Below, in pieces: positions 43,031 to 54,488 of a DNA stretch of 64,000 bases; position 1 is the first letter of the stretch; every line of letters begins with the position of its first letter. The notes below the pieces were generated by a model that did no database searches, was not told the origin of the DNA, and saw nothing but the letters and a program-made list of their open reading frames with translations. Origin of the DNA: Muricea muricata (lineage: Eukaryota; Cnidaria; Anthozoa; Malacalcyonacea; Plexauridae); NCBI GenBank assembly GCA_963855995.1, contig OY979718.1:60385564-60449563 (forward strand), in the 5' to 3' direction. The position numbers and the translations under genes are program-made.

Positions 43031-44805
43031 TTTTAAAGATACAATTATAGTTGACTGCATGTGCATAGAAAATTAGACATTTCAAGACCAAATACAGGGG
43101 CCCAGTGTTGAATGGGGTCACTCTGTAAAAATAAAATTGTGTAATTATAATTGTAAAGTATCATTGACTTATCAATATTTAAGAGAGTCCTTGATAGTTC
43201 AACCCTTATAGAATAAAGGCATTTGCTTTTCTTTGTGTATCCTTGTGTTGTAAAGGCAAAAATGTGCTACAATATACTAATATACTTGTTAATGTTTTCT
43301 TATTTTGTAGGACCTATCTACTGTAAGAACCTCACCTCAACATGGCATAAAGCATACATATGTAAAACAACAGAGGCAGAAATTTTATCATGTCATATCT
43401 ATGATATGATGAATAATTTAATAAAATGTCAAATTCTATATTGTACAGTAGTCACTACTATTCTTAAAGTTACATTGTTAATGTTAAGCTAGTAATGACA
43501 CATGTAAAAAGCCAAATTAAAAAAGTTCAAAATTAGTCCTGCATTAATGCTGTCTCCAATTTCCAACATATACTTTGCATGTATTTTAGACATTCTCCTA
43601 GAATACAAAAACAACAGGTAAGAGTCTGCACAAACCAGGTGTCAACTTTACAATGTTTACCAGAAACAAAAACATAACATTGACAAGAAAGGATGTGAAA
43701 TGATACACATTGGCATCACCTAGGGGATGGTGGTTGGATATAGGATTCATGCAATCAGCAGAAAATTGTATTAGGAAAATGATGACTTTGACTCCCCTTC
43801 CTTAAAAAGGCATAGGACCCACAAATCAGGGTGAGATGTGTTTTTTTTGCAGACTTATGTGTCAATTTGTGCCAGAGTAGAAAATGTATGTATTTTACTG
43901 TCTGATTGCATACAGGGTGGTTAACTTTACAAACTGTGTGTCAATGTACCTGAATAAAAGAGCTAATTTGGCAGAAATATGGAATTTTTAGAGGGTCCTG
44001 AAAAGGGTAAACTGGGAGCTGGGAATTGCATATTTTTGCTGGGATAATAGAATTCCATGCACTGGGACTTCCCACAAAACAATAGAAAATTTTGTGCACT
44101 TGGACAACGGGATTAGTAGCCCTTCAGGACCCTGTTTTTATAATTCAAAGATATAAAATATACCAGAAGGCAATTTCAACTTCCTACATTCAACTGATCC
44201 AAGTTATACATAACATAAATCTGTACATTCAATGTAAGACTGTAGAGTATATTCAGGCGCCAAGCTTACAAATTTTATATAGAACAACATTGAACATGAA
44301 AATTGAAAAAATAAACTTAAAAGAAAGAAACTCTAATTTTCAAATACCTGTTATTAAAATACAAAACTTCAAATAGTTCAGGCTGGTGTTCCTCATCAAA
44401 AATCTTGCAATTGTCGACATTTTCAAGACTTCATTAATTTTCCATTCCTTTACAAGGCCAAGTATATAATGAATAACTTGTACATCTTTGAATAAATCGT
44501 AAAAGTCCCAAAAAATTGATCAAAACCATTCTCATGGACAAAAAAATTCACTGCGAAAAAGATCAACATCACATCCAGGGGGGTGTGAAAACCGCCGCGG
44601 GCTCAAAATTGAGCCTGGCTAGCGGTTAGTACCTTTAGCCGTTGCCATAGATATGGCGTCAAATGGCGTGAGATGGCGTCAAATGGCGTGATGATTCGTC
44701 AGAAATCCGCCATGTTTTTGGCTTCAACTGTTTGACTGAACAGAGATTGGCGTGCTCTCTCCAGATATAATAGAACTCAATGGCTTATATATAGGGCGGT
44801 GCAAC

Positions 44806-45802
44806 CATAGAAATAATAGATATAGAATGCGTGCTTGGTAACCTAGCCTGTGCCTAAAGTTTAAAATAATTTGCCCTTATAAATCCGCCATATTGAATTT
44901 GGCCTGGAGTTAAACGTCGGAGTCTGTAAAACAAAGCAGTTCCTGATAAAAAATTGTTTTTTGTCGAATTTACAGTTTAATTACAGTTCTCTTGAAATAA
45001 TGAAATAAAGACAGTGACACACTGATGGTAAATAATAGTTGTGTATTATAATACAAAGACGGTTTTAGTTCTGCGTAAACATGATTTACTTTGAAAATGC
45101 TTTGCATGCATATAACTAAACATTTCGTTAAAAAAGTGACCAAATTGTCGCTTTTTTCACTGACTTTTAAAGCTAAATCAGAAGACATTAAGATAACAGA
45201 AGTTATGTAAACTACAATATTTAACAGTGCACGAACAAGGTGATTGTTTGTAAATATCGATTGCTTAATATTCTCAAAAACTGCCTTTCAAAACTAAGAT
45301 CAGTAAGGAACTCCGACTAAAACAACAAAGGTACCATTTGAGCTTTTAGAATAGTGTTAAACATTACATAATTATGTGTATTTTCAAACGCTAAAAGTCT
45401 AAAACATACCTGTGAGTTTTTATTATTTTTTTAGTCTTGTCACAGCAAACTTGAAAACTCCGCAAACAATTTCTTGTATTTTCTGCTCTTATCATTTGCA
45501 TTATCGCACTCTCCTGTTTCTTTGTGCCATCTTTCACGTAAAAAGTCTCAGAAAATCTGTTTTCCTTTATTCGAAACGTTTTATAAACCTTTTTTTCCAT
45601 TCAAAGTCTCGAATTTATGTCTTTTTTGTAAACTCTGGTCTCTGGTTGACAAAAACAAATCGCACTCCTTGCGACCGCGCGAAATTCTCTCTTGCAGGAG
45701 TCTGGAACTAGTCAAATGCCCTTATAAATCCGCCATTTTGTGGCGACAAGTTTTTCACAGAGAAAAGATAGGAGTACGCATTCTATATCTATTATTTCTA
45801 TG
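44806..45802. mobile_element. MITE 1 (8-bp TSD GGTGCAAC)
   Basis: 997 bp, starts CATAGAAATAATAGATATAG and ends CTATATCTATTATTTCTATG. GGTGCAAC flanks it at 44798-44805 and 45803-45810. The right duplication is shared with the neighbouring MITE 2. No gene recognised inside. Confidence 0.88.
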
Positions 45803-45810
45803 GGTGCAAC

Positions 45811-46068
45811 CATTGACATATATACATCTGGACTGCCAGCTCGGCTTTGAAAAGCGTTATCAAAGATGGCCGAAATATGAGAGTGTTTGCTCATGAAGTT
45901 GACTGCTGACCAGTATTTTTTATATTATTTAAGAGCCAGCGATGTTCAGTCACTCTCATATTCGTCATTTTTCGTCAATATTCGTCAGCCTTCGTGATTT
46001 TGAACTGATAACGCAAAATTCAAGCGAAAATATTACGAGCAGGCAGTCCAGATATATTTATGTCAATG
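45811..46068. mobile_element. MITE 2 (8-bp TSD GGTGCAAC, shared)
   Basis: 258 bp, starts CATTGACATATATACATCTG and ends CCAGATATATTTATGTCAATG minus its last shared bases. GGTGCAAC lies at 45803-45810 and 46069-46076. A 39-bp deletion derivative with the same two ends is at 49102-49140. Confidence 0.88.
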
Positions 46069-46137
46069 GGTGCAACCAGCAACCAATCTCGTTCCCCGAG
46101 CCTGCGATCCCTTGGGAAGGAAACGGAGGCTCTGGAG

Positions 46138-49100
46138 CATTGAGTTCTATTATATCTGGAGAGAGCACGCCAATCTCTGTTCAGTCAAACAGTTGAAGCC
46201 AAAAACATGGCGGATTTCTGACGAATCATCACGCCATTTGACGCCATCTCACGCCATTTGACGCCATATCTATGGCAACGGCTAAAGGTAGTAACCGCTA
46301 GCCAGGCTCAGTTTTGAGCCCGCGGCAGTTTTCACACTCCCCTGGATGTGATGTTGATCTTTTTCGCAGTAAATTTTGTTTTTGTCAATGAGAATGATTT
46401 TGATGAATTTTTTGGGACTTTTACGATTTTTTCAAAGATGTACAAGTTATTCATTATATACTTGGCCTTGTAAAGGAATGGAAAATTAATGAAGTCTTGA
46501 AAATGTCGACAATTGCAAGATTTTTGATGAGGAACACCAGCCTGAACTATTTGGAGTTTTGTATTTTAATAACAGGTATTTGAAAATTAGAGTTTCCTTC
46601 TTTTAAGTTTATTTTTTCAATTTTCATGTTCAATGTTATTCTATATAAAATTTGTAAGTCTGAAATTAGATAAAATTTGTAAGCTTGACGCCTGAATATA
46701 CTCTACAGTCTTACATTGAATGTACAGATTTATGCTACATGAAAGGCTACTAATCCCGTTGTCCAAGTGCACAAAGTTTTCTAATGTTTTGTGGGAAGTC
46801 CCAGTGCATGGAATCCTATTTTCCCAGCAAAAATATGCAATTCCCAGCTCCCAGTTTACCTTTTCACAGGGTTGGATATAAGAGCATTTTTCAAAAATGT
46901 AATTTTCTTATTTCTTATATTAATATAAGAACATTTTTTGTAATATAAGAACATTTTCAAAAACCTTGGCATCCAAAATCAAAAACCTACAAGCTGGTTG
47001 CATTACTCCATTAGGTACAATGGGCTTTCAATGTTATAAAAATAGTTATTACTGCAGTATTGACACAACTCTTATTTGTATATCTTATTTTAAAGATGAT
47101 TCTCAAATAGTGGAGGTTTACAACCTTGAAGTAAAATAATTAATGAGAATAATATAAGAAAATGTAAGAACATTTTTGCCTCCACAAAAATTTTTCTTAT
47201 ATAATATAAGAACATACAAGAACAACTAATATAAGAACATTTGCCAACCCTGCTTTTTGAGGACCCTCTAAAAATCTCATATTTCTGCCAAATTAGCTCT
47301 TATATTCAGGTACATTGACACACAGTTTGTAAAATTAACCACCCTGTATGCAATCAGACAGTAGAATACATAGAAGTTTATTTAGACATAAAAGTGTATA
47401 TCTTCTCTACACTGGCACAAATTGACACATATGTCTGCAAAAAACACATCTCACCTTGATTTGTGGGTCCTATGCCTTTTTAAGGAAGGGGAGTCAAAGT
47501 CATCATTTTCCTAATGCAATTTTCTACTGATTTCAATGAATCCTATGTCCAACCACCATCCCCTGGGTGGTGCCAATGTGTATCATCTCACATCCTTTTT
47601 TTTCAAAGTTATGTTTTGTTTCTAGTGAACACTGTAAATTTGACACCTGGTTTGTACAGACTCTTACCTGTTGTTTTTGTATTCTAGGGGAATGTCAAAA
47701 ATACATGCAAAATGTGTCTTGAAGGTAGCATTTATGGAAGAAATTGAAGATAGCATTAATGCAAGACTAATTTTGGACTTTTTTAATTTGCCTTTTTACA
47801 TGTATGATTACTAGCTTAACATTAACAATGTAACTTTAAGAATAGAAGTGACTACTGTATAATATAGAATTTGACATTTTATTAAAACATTCATCATATC
47901 ATAGATATGACATGATAAAATTTCTGTCTCTGTTGTTTTACATGTGTATGCTTTATGCCATGTTGAGGTGAGGTTCTTACAGTAGATAGGTCCTACAAAA
48001 TAAGAAAACATCAACAAGTATATTAGTATATTGTAGTACATTTTTGCCTTTACAACAGAAGGATACACAAAGAAAAGCAAATGCCTTTATTCTATAAGGG
48101 TGGAACTATCAAGGACTCTCTTAAATATTGATAAGTCAATGATATTTACAATTATAATTACACAATTTTATTTTTACAGAGTGACCCCATTCAGTACTGG
48201 GCCCCTGTATTTGGTCTTGAAATGTCTAATTTTCTGTGCACATGCAATCAACTATTGTATCTTTAAAAGGCATCAATGGCTAATACAAAACTTAACAATG
48301 AAAACATGCAGTTTTCTGGACCCTGTCACTTTTAAATTTCTTCTGATTGTTAATATAAAGTGTGAGTTACCTTGGTGCAGTTGGAAAACAAAACCTCTTA
48401 TGCCATGTCCTGGATATTTTCCCTTTTCTGTAGCTGACTTTTTTCTTAGGTAATGGGTTTGCACATACTGGCAGGTACAACCCTAAAACAAAGCGAGTGT
48501 GTACTTTGTTTAAATCTTCTGGTAGTATCTACTTTCTACATAAGCAGCTTAGCCGAAAAGAGTTGCATAAAGATGCCGCTGAGTGCTGGAAAGTCTGGCT
48601 AACATATGCAAGTAATGCAACAGCCTTCACTCTTCAGCAAAACAAAGCGAAGCTACCAATAAAAATACAATGCTCAGAAGAAGAAAACCTATGTCAATAA
48701 CCTTTAACCGTTTGTATATAAGATCTAACGGTTTGTGCGATCTAAAAACACTTTATTATCAAACAGGACAAACATCGAAGCGTGTTGCCGTGTCTGTATT
48801 AATATTGTACGCAAAACACAAATTGTATGTTGTGTGAAACATACCTGAAAGAGGAATTCCCCAGCATTTATAGTAGATTCTTGCTCCGACAAGTAAGGCA
48901 AGCACCTTTTTTCACCGTTAAGCAAATGTAGTATAAAAAATATATTCAAAGAAATCAAAATATTTTAAGATTATTTCCTTTTTCTCGCTATCTCGTAAAC
49001 AATTTTTTGTTAAAAACCAGGGGGGCGAAGAGCTTTGTTGGACGTATAGCATCGCATTCTGGGTCAGTGGTAGCTACCTGTAGCCGGGAACCAATCGGGA

Positions 49101-49228
49101 ACATTGACATATATACATCTGAGATATATTTATGTCAATGATCGGGAACCAATTTTGCAAATCGCCGCCATTAAAATGGCTTCAAAGATGGCGGCGCGTG
49201 CTTTCTCCAGATGTAATAAAGCTCAGTG
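46138..49228 (-). mobile_element. large DNA transposon, copy B (8-bp TSD CTCTGGAG)
   Basis: It starts CATTGAGTTCTATTATATCT and ends AGATGTAATAAAGCTCAGTG, with CTCTGGAG at 46130-46137 and 49229-49236. 3.1 kb, the reverse orientation of copy A over its whole length. It lacks the nested MITE C and element D, and carries instead the 39-bp insertion at 49102. Exon-like frames correspond to those in copy A. Confidence 0.88.
49102..49140. mobile_element. 39-bp minimal MITE 2 derivative (8-bp TSD ATCGGGAA)
   Basis: CATTGACATATATACATCTG is joined directly to AGATATATTTATGTCAATG, i.e. both ends of MITE 2 with nearly no interior. ATCGGGAA flanks it at 49094-49101 and 49141-49148. Copy A (about 39390-39405) holds the same sequence with a single ATCGGGAA, the empty site. 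Confidence 0.9.
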
Positions 49229-49388
49229 CTCTGGAGCAGCTGAACAGGTGGGAATTTTGTCTGAGCATGCGCGAAATAATATTTGCGTGGGTCAACGTGG
49301 GTCACGCGCGGGAAAAGTTATATGGATTTTCCCCGAGAGGCGCGGGAAAATTTAAATGCTCTAAAAATTTAAAACCCAAACAAACAAA

Positions 49389-52300
49389 ATGAACATAAAG
49401 AAAAAATTCGCCTTCTCTGTTGTGCTATTCGTTGTGTTTCTTCAGCTCTTCTTTACCTTATCAATTTTTGCCGGTAAAGAAAAGAGCAAAGAACCACAGT
49501 GCTGTATTTGCGGTCGAAAGCACTCGCACGGAAAGAAAACGTCGGAAAGATTCTACGAAGTAAACTCAAGCAGCTTGGATTTTTCAAATTGTTTTGGACA
49601 AGTTGACAACCCCAACGGCGTGCTGTGCAATACTTGTAACCGAGCTTTAAGTAGATACAAAATATCAAGGAAAACGTCAACCAGAGTGAGTAAACAAAAC
49701 TTAACTGGAAGCATTCGTATTTTCGAAATTTTATTAAAACAAGGTCAAGGTATATTTTTTCAATATTTTAGTCTACAAGTTGTAGTTTAAGACCGCCTGG
49801 ACGGCCAAAGAAACGCCGTGGACTTCAACCGAAGCGAGTAAACTCGGACACAAATGAACGCCAAATAGACCAAGACGAATGGCATGAGGAGACAACTAGG
49901 TTTGGTAACATTCTTCGTGGACAACAAGGGGTTCTTTTACCAGCGAATATGTGGCAGGAAATTGAACAAGACATGAACAGGCTGTTTCAGAGTGAGTCCC
50001 AGTGTTTCCCAGGCAAATTATACAGTATATAGTGTGTTTTCTACAATCATACTTATTTACAGTGCAAGTTTTTTTTGCATTTCCAAATATACTATATCAC
50101 CCCACTGAAATGCTGCATGAGCTAGTATAACACATACATTACAAATGTAAATACAGTTCTATCGAAACACAAGGAGGGTTAGGGGCTGACTGGATGGAGC
50201 AAAACTTTTGGCATGAGGTTGCCGTTGGGGCCCATGCCACAGATTCCCCCCACCTGTTGGCTGCTGTGTACTGTATACAATTATTACTTGTGAGTTATTA
50301 ATTAACACTTATTGACTGAGACCGAGGGAAACAGTATGTTTTGTGGACCAGAGACTGTCGATGTTTCCCGAGGCGAAGCCGAGGGAAACATCGACAGTCG
50401 AGGGTCCACAAAACATACTGCTTTCCCGAGGTTTCAGTCAATAAGTATTTTATTATATATTGAGTGTCAAAAGAGAAGAAAAGTACCACAAATCAATCAA
50501 ACATGTATAAAAAGGATTACCTTTTACCTGACAAGGCTCCGTGAGGCTCTGTGGATTTGTTGTTTACTGGTGAATAAAAGTAATGTCCACCGCTTGGCTA
50601 CGTTGCCAGGGAGACAGTAGAATTTCTCTACTATCACGTGATACGTTCTTAACCAATAAGAAACAGGAGTAAATGAACTTTGACACTCAGTATATAATAA
50701 TTATAATTATCTTTCTTACAATTTAGGATGTGATATTAAATCTGAGCTGGTAGTCATCAAAGAAGCAATGTACCAAACATTTATTGTTGGAAAACAACCA
50801 CCTATTTACGAACCACACAAGTTTAGAAACTTTTGCTTCTCATCTGGTGCCCCAACATTATTTGATACAATCCTTGCTGCAGTTACCAGTTCCAGACATT
50901 CCCAGAAGCGAGTTCAGCTGAATGAAAAGAGAGTTGTAAATTTCATTTATAAAATGTGTTATTGTTTAAGTCAGCAATGTAATACCATTCAAGTTGACCA
51001 TGCCTTGTACCTGCACAGTAATCGCATAAACCAAGAGGGAATTGACACTGAGAATCGTATGGGAAATACCTGTTGTCGACGAACCATGGACGCCACCCTT
51101 AATTTGCTAGCTAAACAAAGCTTACAGCGACTAAATAGTTTTCTCCTGGAGGCTTTACAAAATGAATGGTTGTTGGTATTAATAATTGATGATTACACCA
51201 ATGTCCACACACACAGGAGACCAAAAGGTAACCATCCATCAAGTGCTGTTAGCATGTGTACAATTGTTGTAAAGGCTTTTAAGAATGTCAATGCAATAAG
51301 GTGTCCATCCAATATAGTCAACCTTCATGATGAGGGGGGTGTGGATATAAGTTCCTGTAAACAAGGCATCTGTTCCGATAATCAATTGTATCGAATTGCA
51401 AATACATATGCATCGACAATGCCAGACTGGATGGTGACAGAATTTTTTCAACCTGAATCAGAACGCCAGCGACTTTCTGTCCACGAATATTGCGAGAGTA
51501 CATCTGTTCGTACCATGAGGAGAATGGATAACTTGCACCTGGTCGACTTTGTTGAACTTCAACTGAAATCAAAAGAAAATTTCAAACAAGCATTTGACAT
51601 TGTACTTAACACTAATTTGAAATTATACATGGAAAAGTTTATATTACTACAACCAGGTGATTGGCCATGTCAATTTTTCAGTAGACAATTGGTATATGAA
51701 CATGTCACTCATTACATTCAGTTGATGACAACAATTGAGCAACAACAAAACATGGAAATTGCAAATGGCAAAAGCACTCATGACCAACATTGCCTCACAT
51801 TAAATCCACCAATGTCATATCAAATCACCAGTGTCCCACCAATGGCCTCTGTCATTCCTATAATTGGTCCCCTCCATATATCGCTAAATAGTAAGGAGCA
51901 TGTACTACTCTCCTTCCACCCATTCTTCAAAAATGCCTACCAATATCTCTTTCCATCTAGCAAGTTTCCTGAGAAACCCAAACCCTGGTGCATTAGTCTT
52001 CTATTAGAACTTCTTTATGGTGGATGGACACTTATTAGGGACACCACAAGAGAGGTATATGCTGAATGCAAAGACCTTCAATATGGGACACTCTTGAATC
52101 TCCTGGACAATTATATTCCTTTGGTATTGTCAATTTACCCAGTCACATTTAAATCGAACAGCTTTACTGAATATTTCAATGGAATTATCAGAATTTGGAT
52201 CATGTTTACATGTTTAAAAAGGAGGCATTATAACAAGGCAACATTAGTTTGGATTGCCAACATTTTACACTGGAAGAGAAGTTACCCAGATTTATACAAT

Positions 52301-53347
52301 TTCTTCAAGAATTGGCTCACAGTATCAGATGAATATCCAGTGGAAAATACTCACAGTGTCATTAGGGCCCAAACTAAACATTCAGATACTGCTGCAATAC
52401 TCACACGAAAAGTAAAAAGCATTTTCCAGTCCAAAGCAAAGCAAGTGAATTTCCGGTCCATATTTACACCTCCAAAGCAATTCTCATTCTCCCATGGCCA
52501 ACTGAAGTATCTTAAACTGAAGTGTTCCGGATTCTTAGCAAATGTACTTTCAGGAATTAGAAACAACCCATCCAACACAACTTTTCATCTGTCTAAGAAA
52601 AAAAATCAAAGAAAATTAACAGTCACAATGCCTGAAGTGTTTGGAAAGAAGCAAATGAATGAGATTGTATTACCCCTTGGTTACCATGGAGAAAGACCCC
52701 CTGATGAAGATATGAAGTGTGATCTACCATCCTGTAAAGTAAAAAGTGGTGAATCCTCAATTCTACAAGGTTGCTGGCACTCGTTCCATGATGAGTGCTT
52801 AGGAGGTCTCACTCACTGTCCATTGTGCAAGAAAACATTGGAAAAAAAGATAGAAGAACTTGGCAAAGTTGCAAAGGATGGCATATTCAATGGCAAATCA
52901 AATGTTGTTAACGACAGAGAAGAGATGCCAGACACTGAACAAGATGATGACGAAGACAACGACAGTGGAGGTTTGAATGATGTGCCAAATGTAGACGAAC
53001 AATACATCAAAGAGGCTATCACATCAATCAACAGGACAATAAATAGTTTGAAGAGAAGTGTCCCAGTTGGTACAAACAGCTTGAGCCATGCAGAGGATGA
53101 ATGCCACACAGCAAACCATCAATCTAAAACTCCTGGAATAGTTGATACCAATAACAATGCATTGGATAAATGCAACACAGGCACAGCAAACAATCACTCT
53201 ACAACTCCAGTTATGCAGCCTCTAAATGGTAAAGCCCCCAAGGAAAGTTTAACCACACCAAATTATCAGGTCCCAGTGCAAAATAATCCATATACCTCAT
53301 GCTCTGATAGTTCTCAGCAACTAACAATCAGCAAATCGATGGAATAA
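49389..53347 (+). CDS. AT-hook, DUF6589-like, RING-finger protein (likely transposon gene)
   Basis: Exons: 49389-49685, 49772-49991, 50727-53347, with phases that agree and GT-AG borders. Exon 1 has two CxxC pairs (CCICGRKH, CNTCNR). Its hydrophobic start may be non-coding, so the true ATG is uncertain. Exon 2 holds an AT-hook (PPGRPKKRRG). Exon 3 is open for 859 codons after its first ATG. It includes LVLIIDDYTNVHTHRRP, PGDWPCQFF, GPLHISLNSKE, WTLIRDTTREVY and EYPVENTHSVIR, the layout I associate with DUF6589 proteins common in cnidarians and sponges. The spaced acids could be a DDE-type site, but that is inference. Near residue 652-695 is a RING-like finger (CDLPSC...CWHSFHDEC...CPLC). A low-complexity D/E and N/T-rich tail follows. 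The foldback MITE at 50290 sits in intron 2. Large, open and repeat-flanked, it is probably a mobile-element protein. Confidence 0.65.
50290..50700. mobile_element. foldback MITE, copy 2
   Basis: Same element as 22845-23205, in the opposite orientation and slightly longer. A palindrome of about 140 bp (TTGACTGAGACCGAGGGAAA ... CAGTCAATAAG) is followed by the region with CTACTATCACGTGATACG. It lies in the second intron of the DUF6589-like gene and so should be removed by splicing. Confidence 0.75.
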
Positions 53348-53349
53348 CT

Positions 53350-53976
53350 GTGTTAAAAAAAAATTATCCTGGAGTTATTGAATGGATCTTACCAAGCAAT
53401 ATATCCCAGTCACAAATCTTTGATGCATTTCATGGAAGTAATGCCTGCACCATTATTTCAGTTCTAGGAGCAATGAAGCTGGCAAGTGGCATGATATTCC
53501 CCACAGACAGTAATAAGCTTTCTGCTACCATCACCAATTTCATAAGGTCGATGAAAGAAGGAAATGCACTTTATGACGAATTTGACATTGATCCACATCA
53601 ACCTAAACTAGAAGTCAGAGATGTTGTTGAAAGAATGAGATTATTGAATCATCGTATACGGATAACAGAAGATTTAGGATTTTTTACAGCTGAAGAATTT
53701 CATCAAAAATTAGAAAGGCTGGCCAAATGTTGCAGAGAGTTTACTGGAATTTTAATTGTACCACCAGACAAATCAATGTTGGTTTTCATGAAAGATGGCA
53801 ACTTAGGTTTGATGGACAGCCATGCGCACGGCACAAATGGAGCCATCATTGTCACCTCTTCTACAAGCAGTATCGTTAACTTTGTTGACTACGTATGTGG
53901 CATGGTGCATCGCTATTGGAACACATCACTTGCAGGGTCTAATTTTGCCATAATCCAACCAGAAGTTGAAGAATGA
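53350..53976 (+). CDS. cysteine-protease-like module following the DUF6589-like gene
   Basis: 208 codons in the frame one base behind the preceding gene, whose stop is at 53345-53347. The frame is open upstream to 53311, so the first codons overlap the end of the previous frame and a frameshift or a lost splice may join them. FHGSNACTIISVLGAMKLA places a Cys at the start of a helix, and LGLMDSHAHGTNGAIIVTSS gives a D-x-H pair before a strand. That layout recalls papain-fold deubiquitinase-like domains (peptidase C76-type). With a RING finger just upstream, the pair suggests ubiquitin handling. The fold call is inference from two motifs. No separate ATG starts it (first codon GTG), which favours a single fused protein. 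A poly(A) signal follows at 54046. Confidence 0.5.
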   Translation: MLKKNYPGVIEWILPSNISQSQIFDAFHGSNACTIISVLGAMKLASGMIFPTDSNKLSATITNFIRSMKEGNALYDEFDIDPHQPKLEVRDVVERMRLLNHRIRITEDLGFFTAEEFHQKLERLAKCCREFTGILIVPPDKSMLVFMKDGNLGLMDSHAHGTNGAIIVTSSTSSIVNFVDYVCGMVHRYWNTSLAGSNFAIIQPEVEE

Positions 53977-54045
53977 ATATTAGACGGTACAATTGGGTAA
54001 AAGAGCAGACTACCTCTAATTGCATCCACAATTGTTCTTAAAGAT

Positions 54046-54051
54046 AATAAA
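54046..54051 (+). terminator. poly(A) signal AATAAA after the DUF6589/protease gene
   Basis: AATAAA lies about 70 bp after the stop at 53974-53976. It is the first such signal downstream and a reasonable 3' end for the whole unit. Confidence 0.45.
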
Positions 54052-54141
54052 TAATATTCATTACCATAGGGATGATAAACAACATTCATTATGGACATTA
54101 TAAATAACATTCATATCTAAAGACAATCCTGATTTAAAGTG

Positions 54142-54488
54142 CCCTGCAAGTAAAGTCCTCTTGTATTGCTTCTCTGCCATGGCACAAAGAAGCGAGAGAG
54201 ATTCTGCAGAACATGTGTGTAGCTGACAATTCAAAAGCTAAGATAATTATGCATGATTTCATGTTTGATTATGGTTTTGATGCACGCGTCTGTTTTCAAA
54301 CCACCAAACTGGATCAAACCACTAATTGAATCAGTTTCTGGGAATTAGGCTGTTGCTTAGAATAGCAACCTTTGCATATTCTGAAATAATAATAGATAAA
54401 AGTTCTGCAGACTCTCTCCAACTCTCTCCCTACTCTCATAGCCTCTCCCATGGCTGAGAAAATATACAAGAGGTCTTTGCTTGCAGGG
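54142..54488. mobile_element. MITE with CCCTGCAAG ends
   Basis: CCCTGCAAGTAAAGTCCTCT at the left is mirrored by AAGAGGTCTTTGCTTGCAGGG-type sequence at the right, and inner CCATGG and TTCTGCAGA segments also mirror. 347 bp. No clear duplication was found. Confidence 0.6.

Larger units (their letters stand above)
38377..44782 (+). mobile_element. large DNA transposon, copy A (8-bp TSD GCTTATAT)
   Basis: It starts CACTGAGCTTTATTACATCT and ends with the inverted AGATATAATAGAACTCAATG. A perfect duplication GCTTATAT flanks it at 38369-38376 and 44783-44790. It is 6.4 kb including two nested elements (38396-39317 and 39422-42236), about 2.7 kb without them. Copy B at 46138-49228 is the same element in opposite orientation, so the pair looks like a giant palindrome but is two separate insertions. 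No transposase is recognised. Confidence 0.85.

Noticed and set aside
38377..49228. One giant palindrome or inverted segmental duplication
   Set aside because: The two halves have different, exact 8-bp duplications (GCTTATAT and CTCTGGAG) and their own inverted ends, so they are two insertions of one transposon in opposite orientation.
49389..49475. Signal peptide or membrane anchor at the start of the DUF6589-like gene
   Set aside because: The hydrophobic run directly precedes a GGTAAAG and the zinc-binding part. It may be leader or untranslated sequence, and nothing else suggests secretion.
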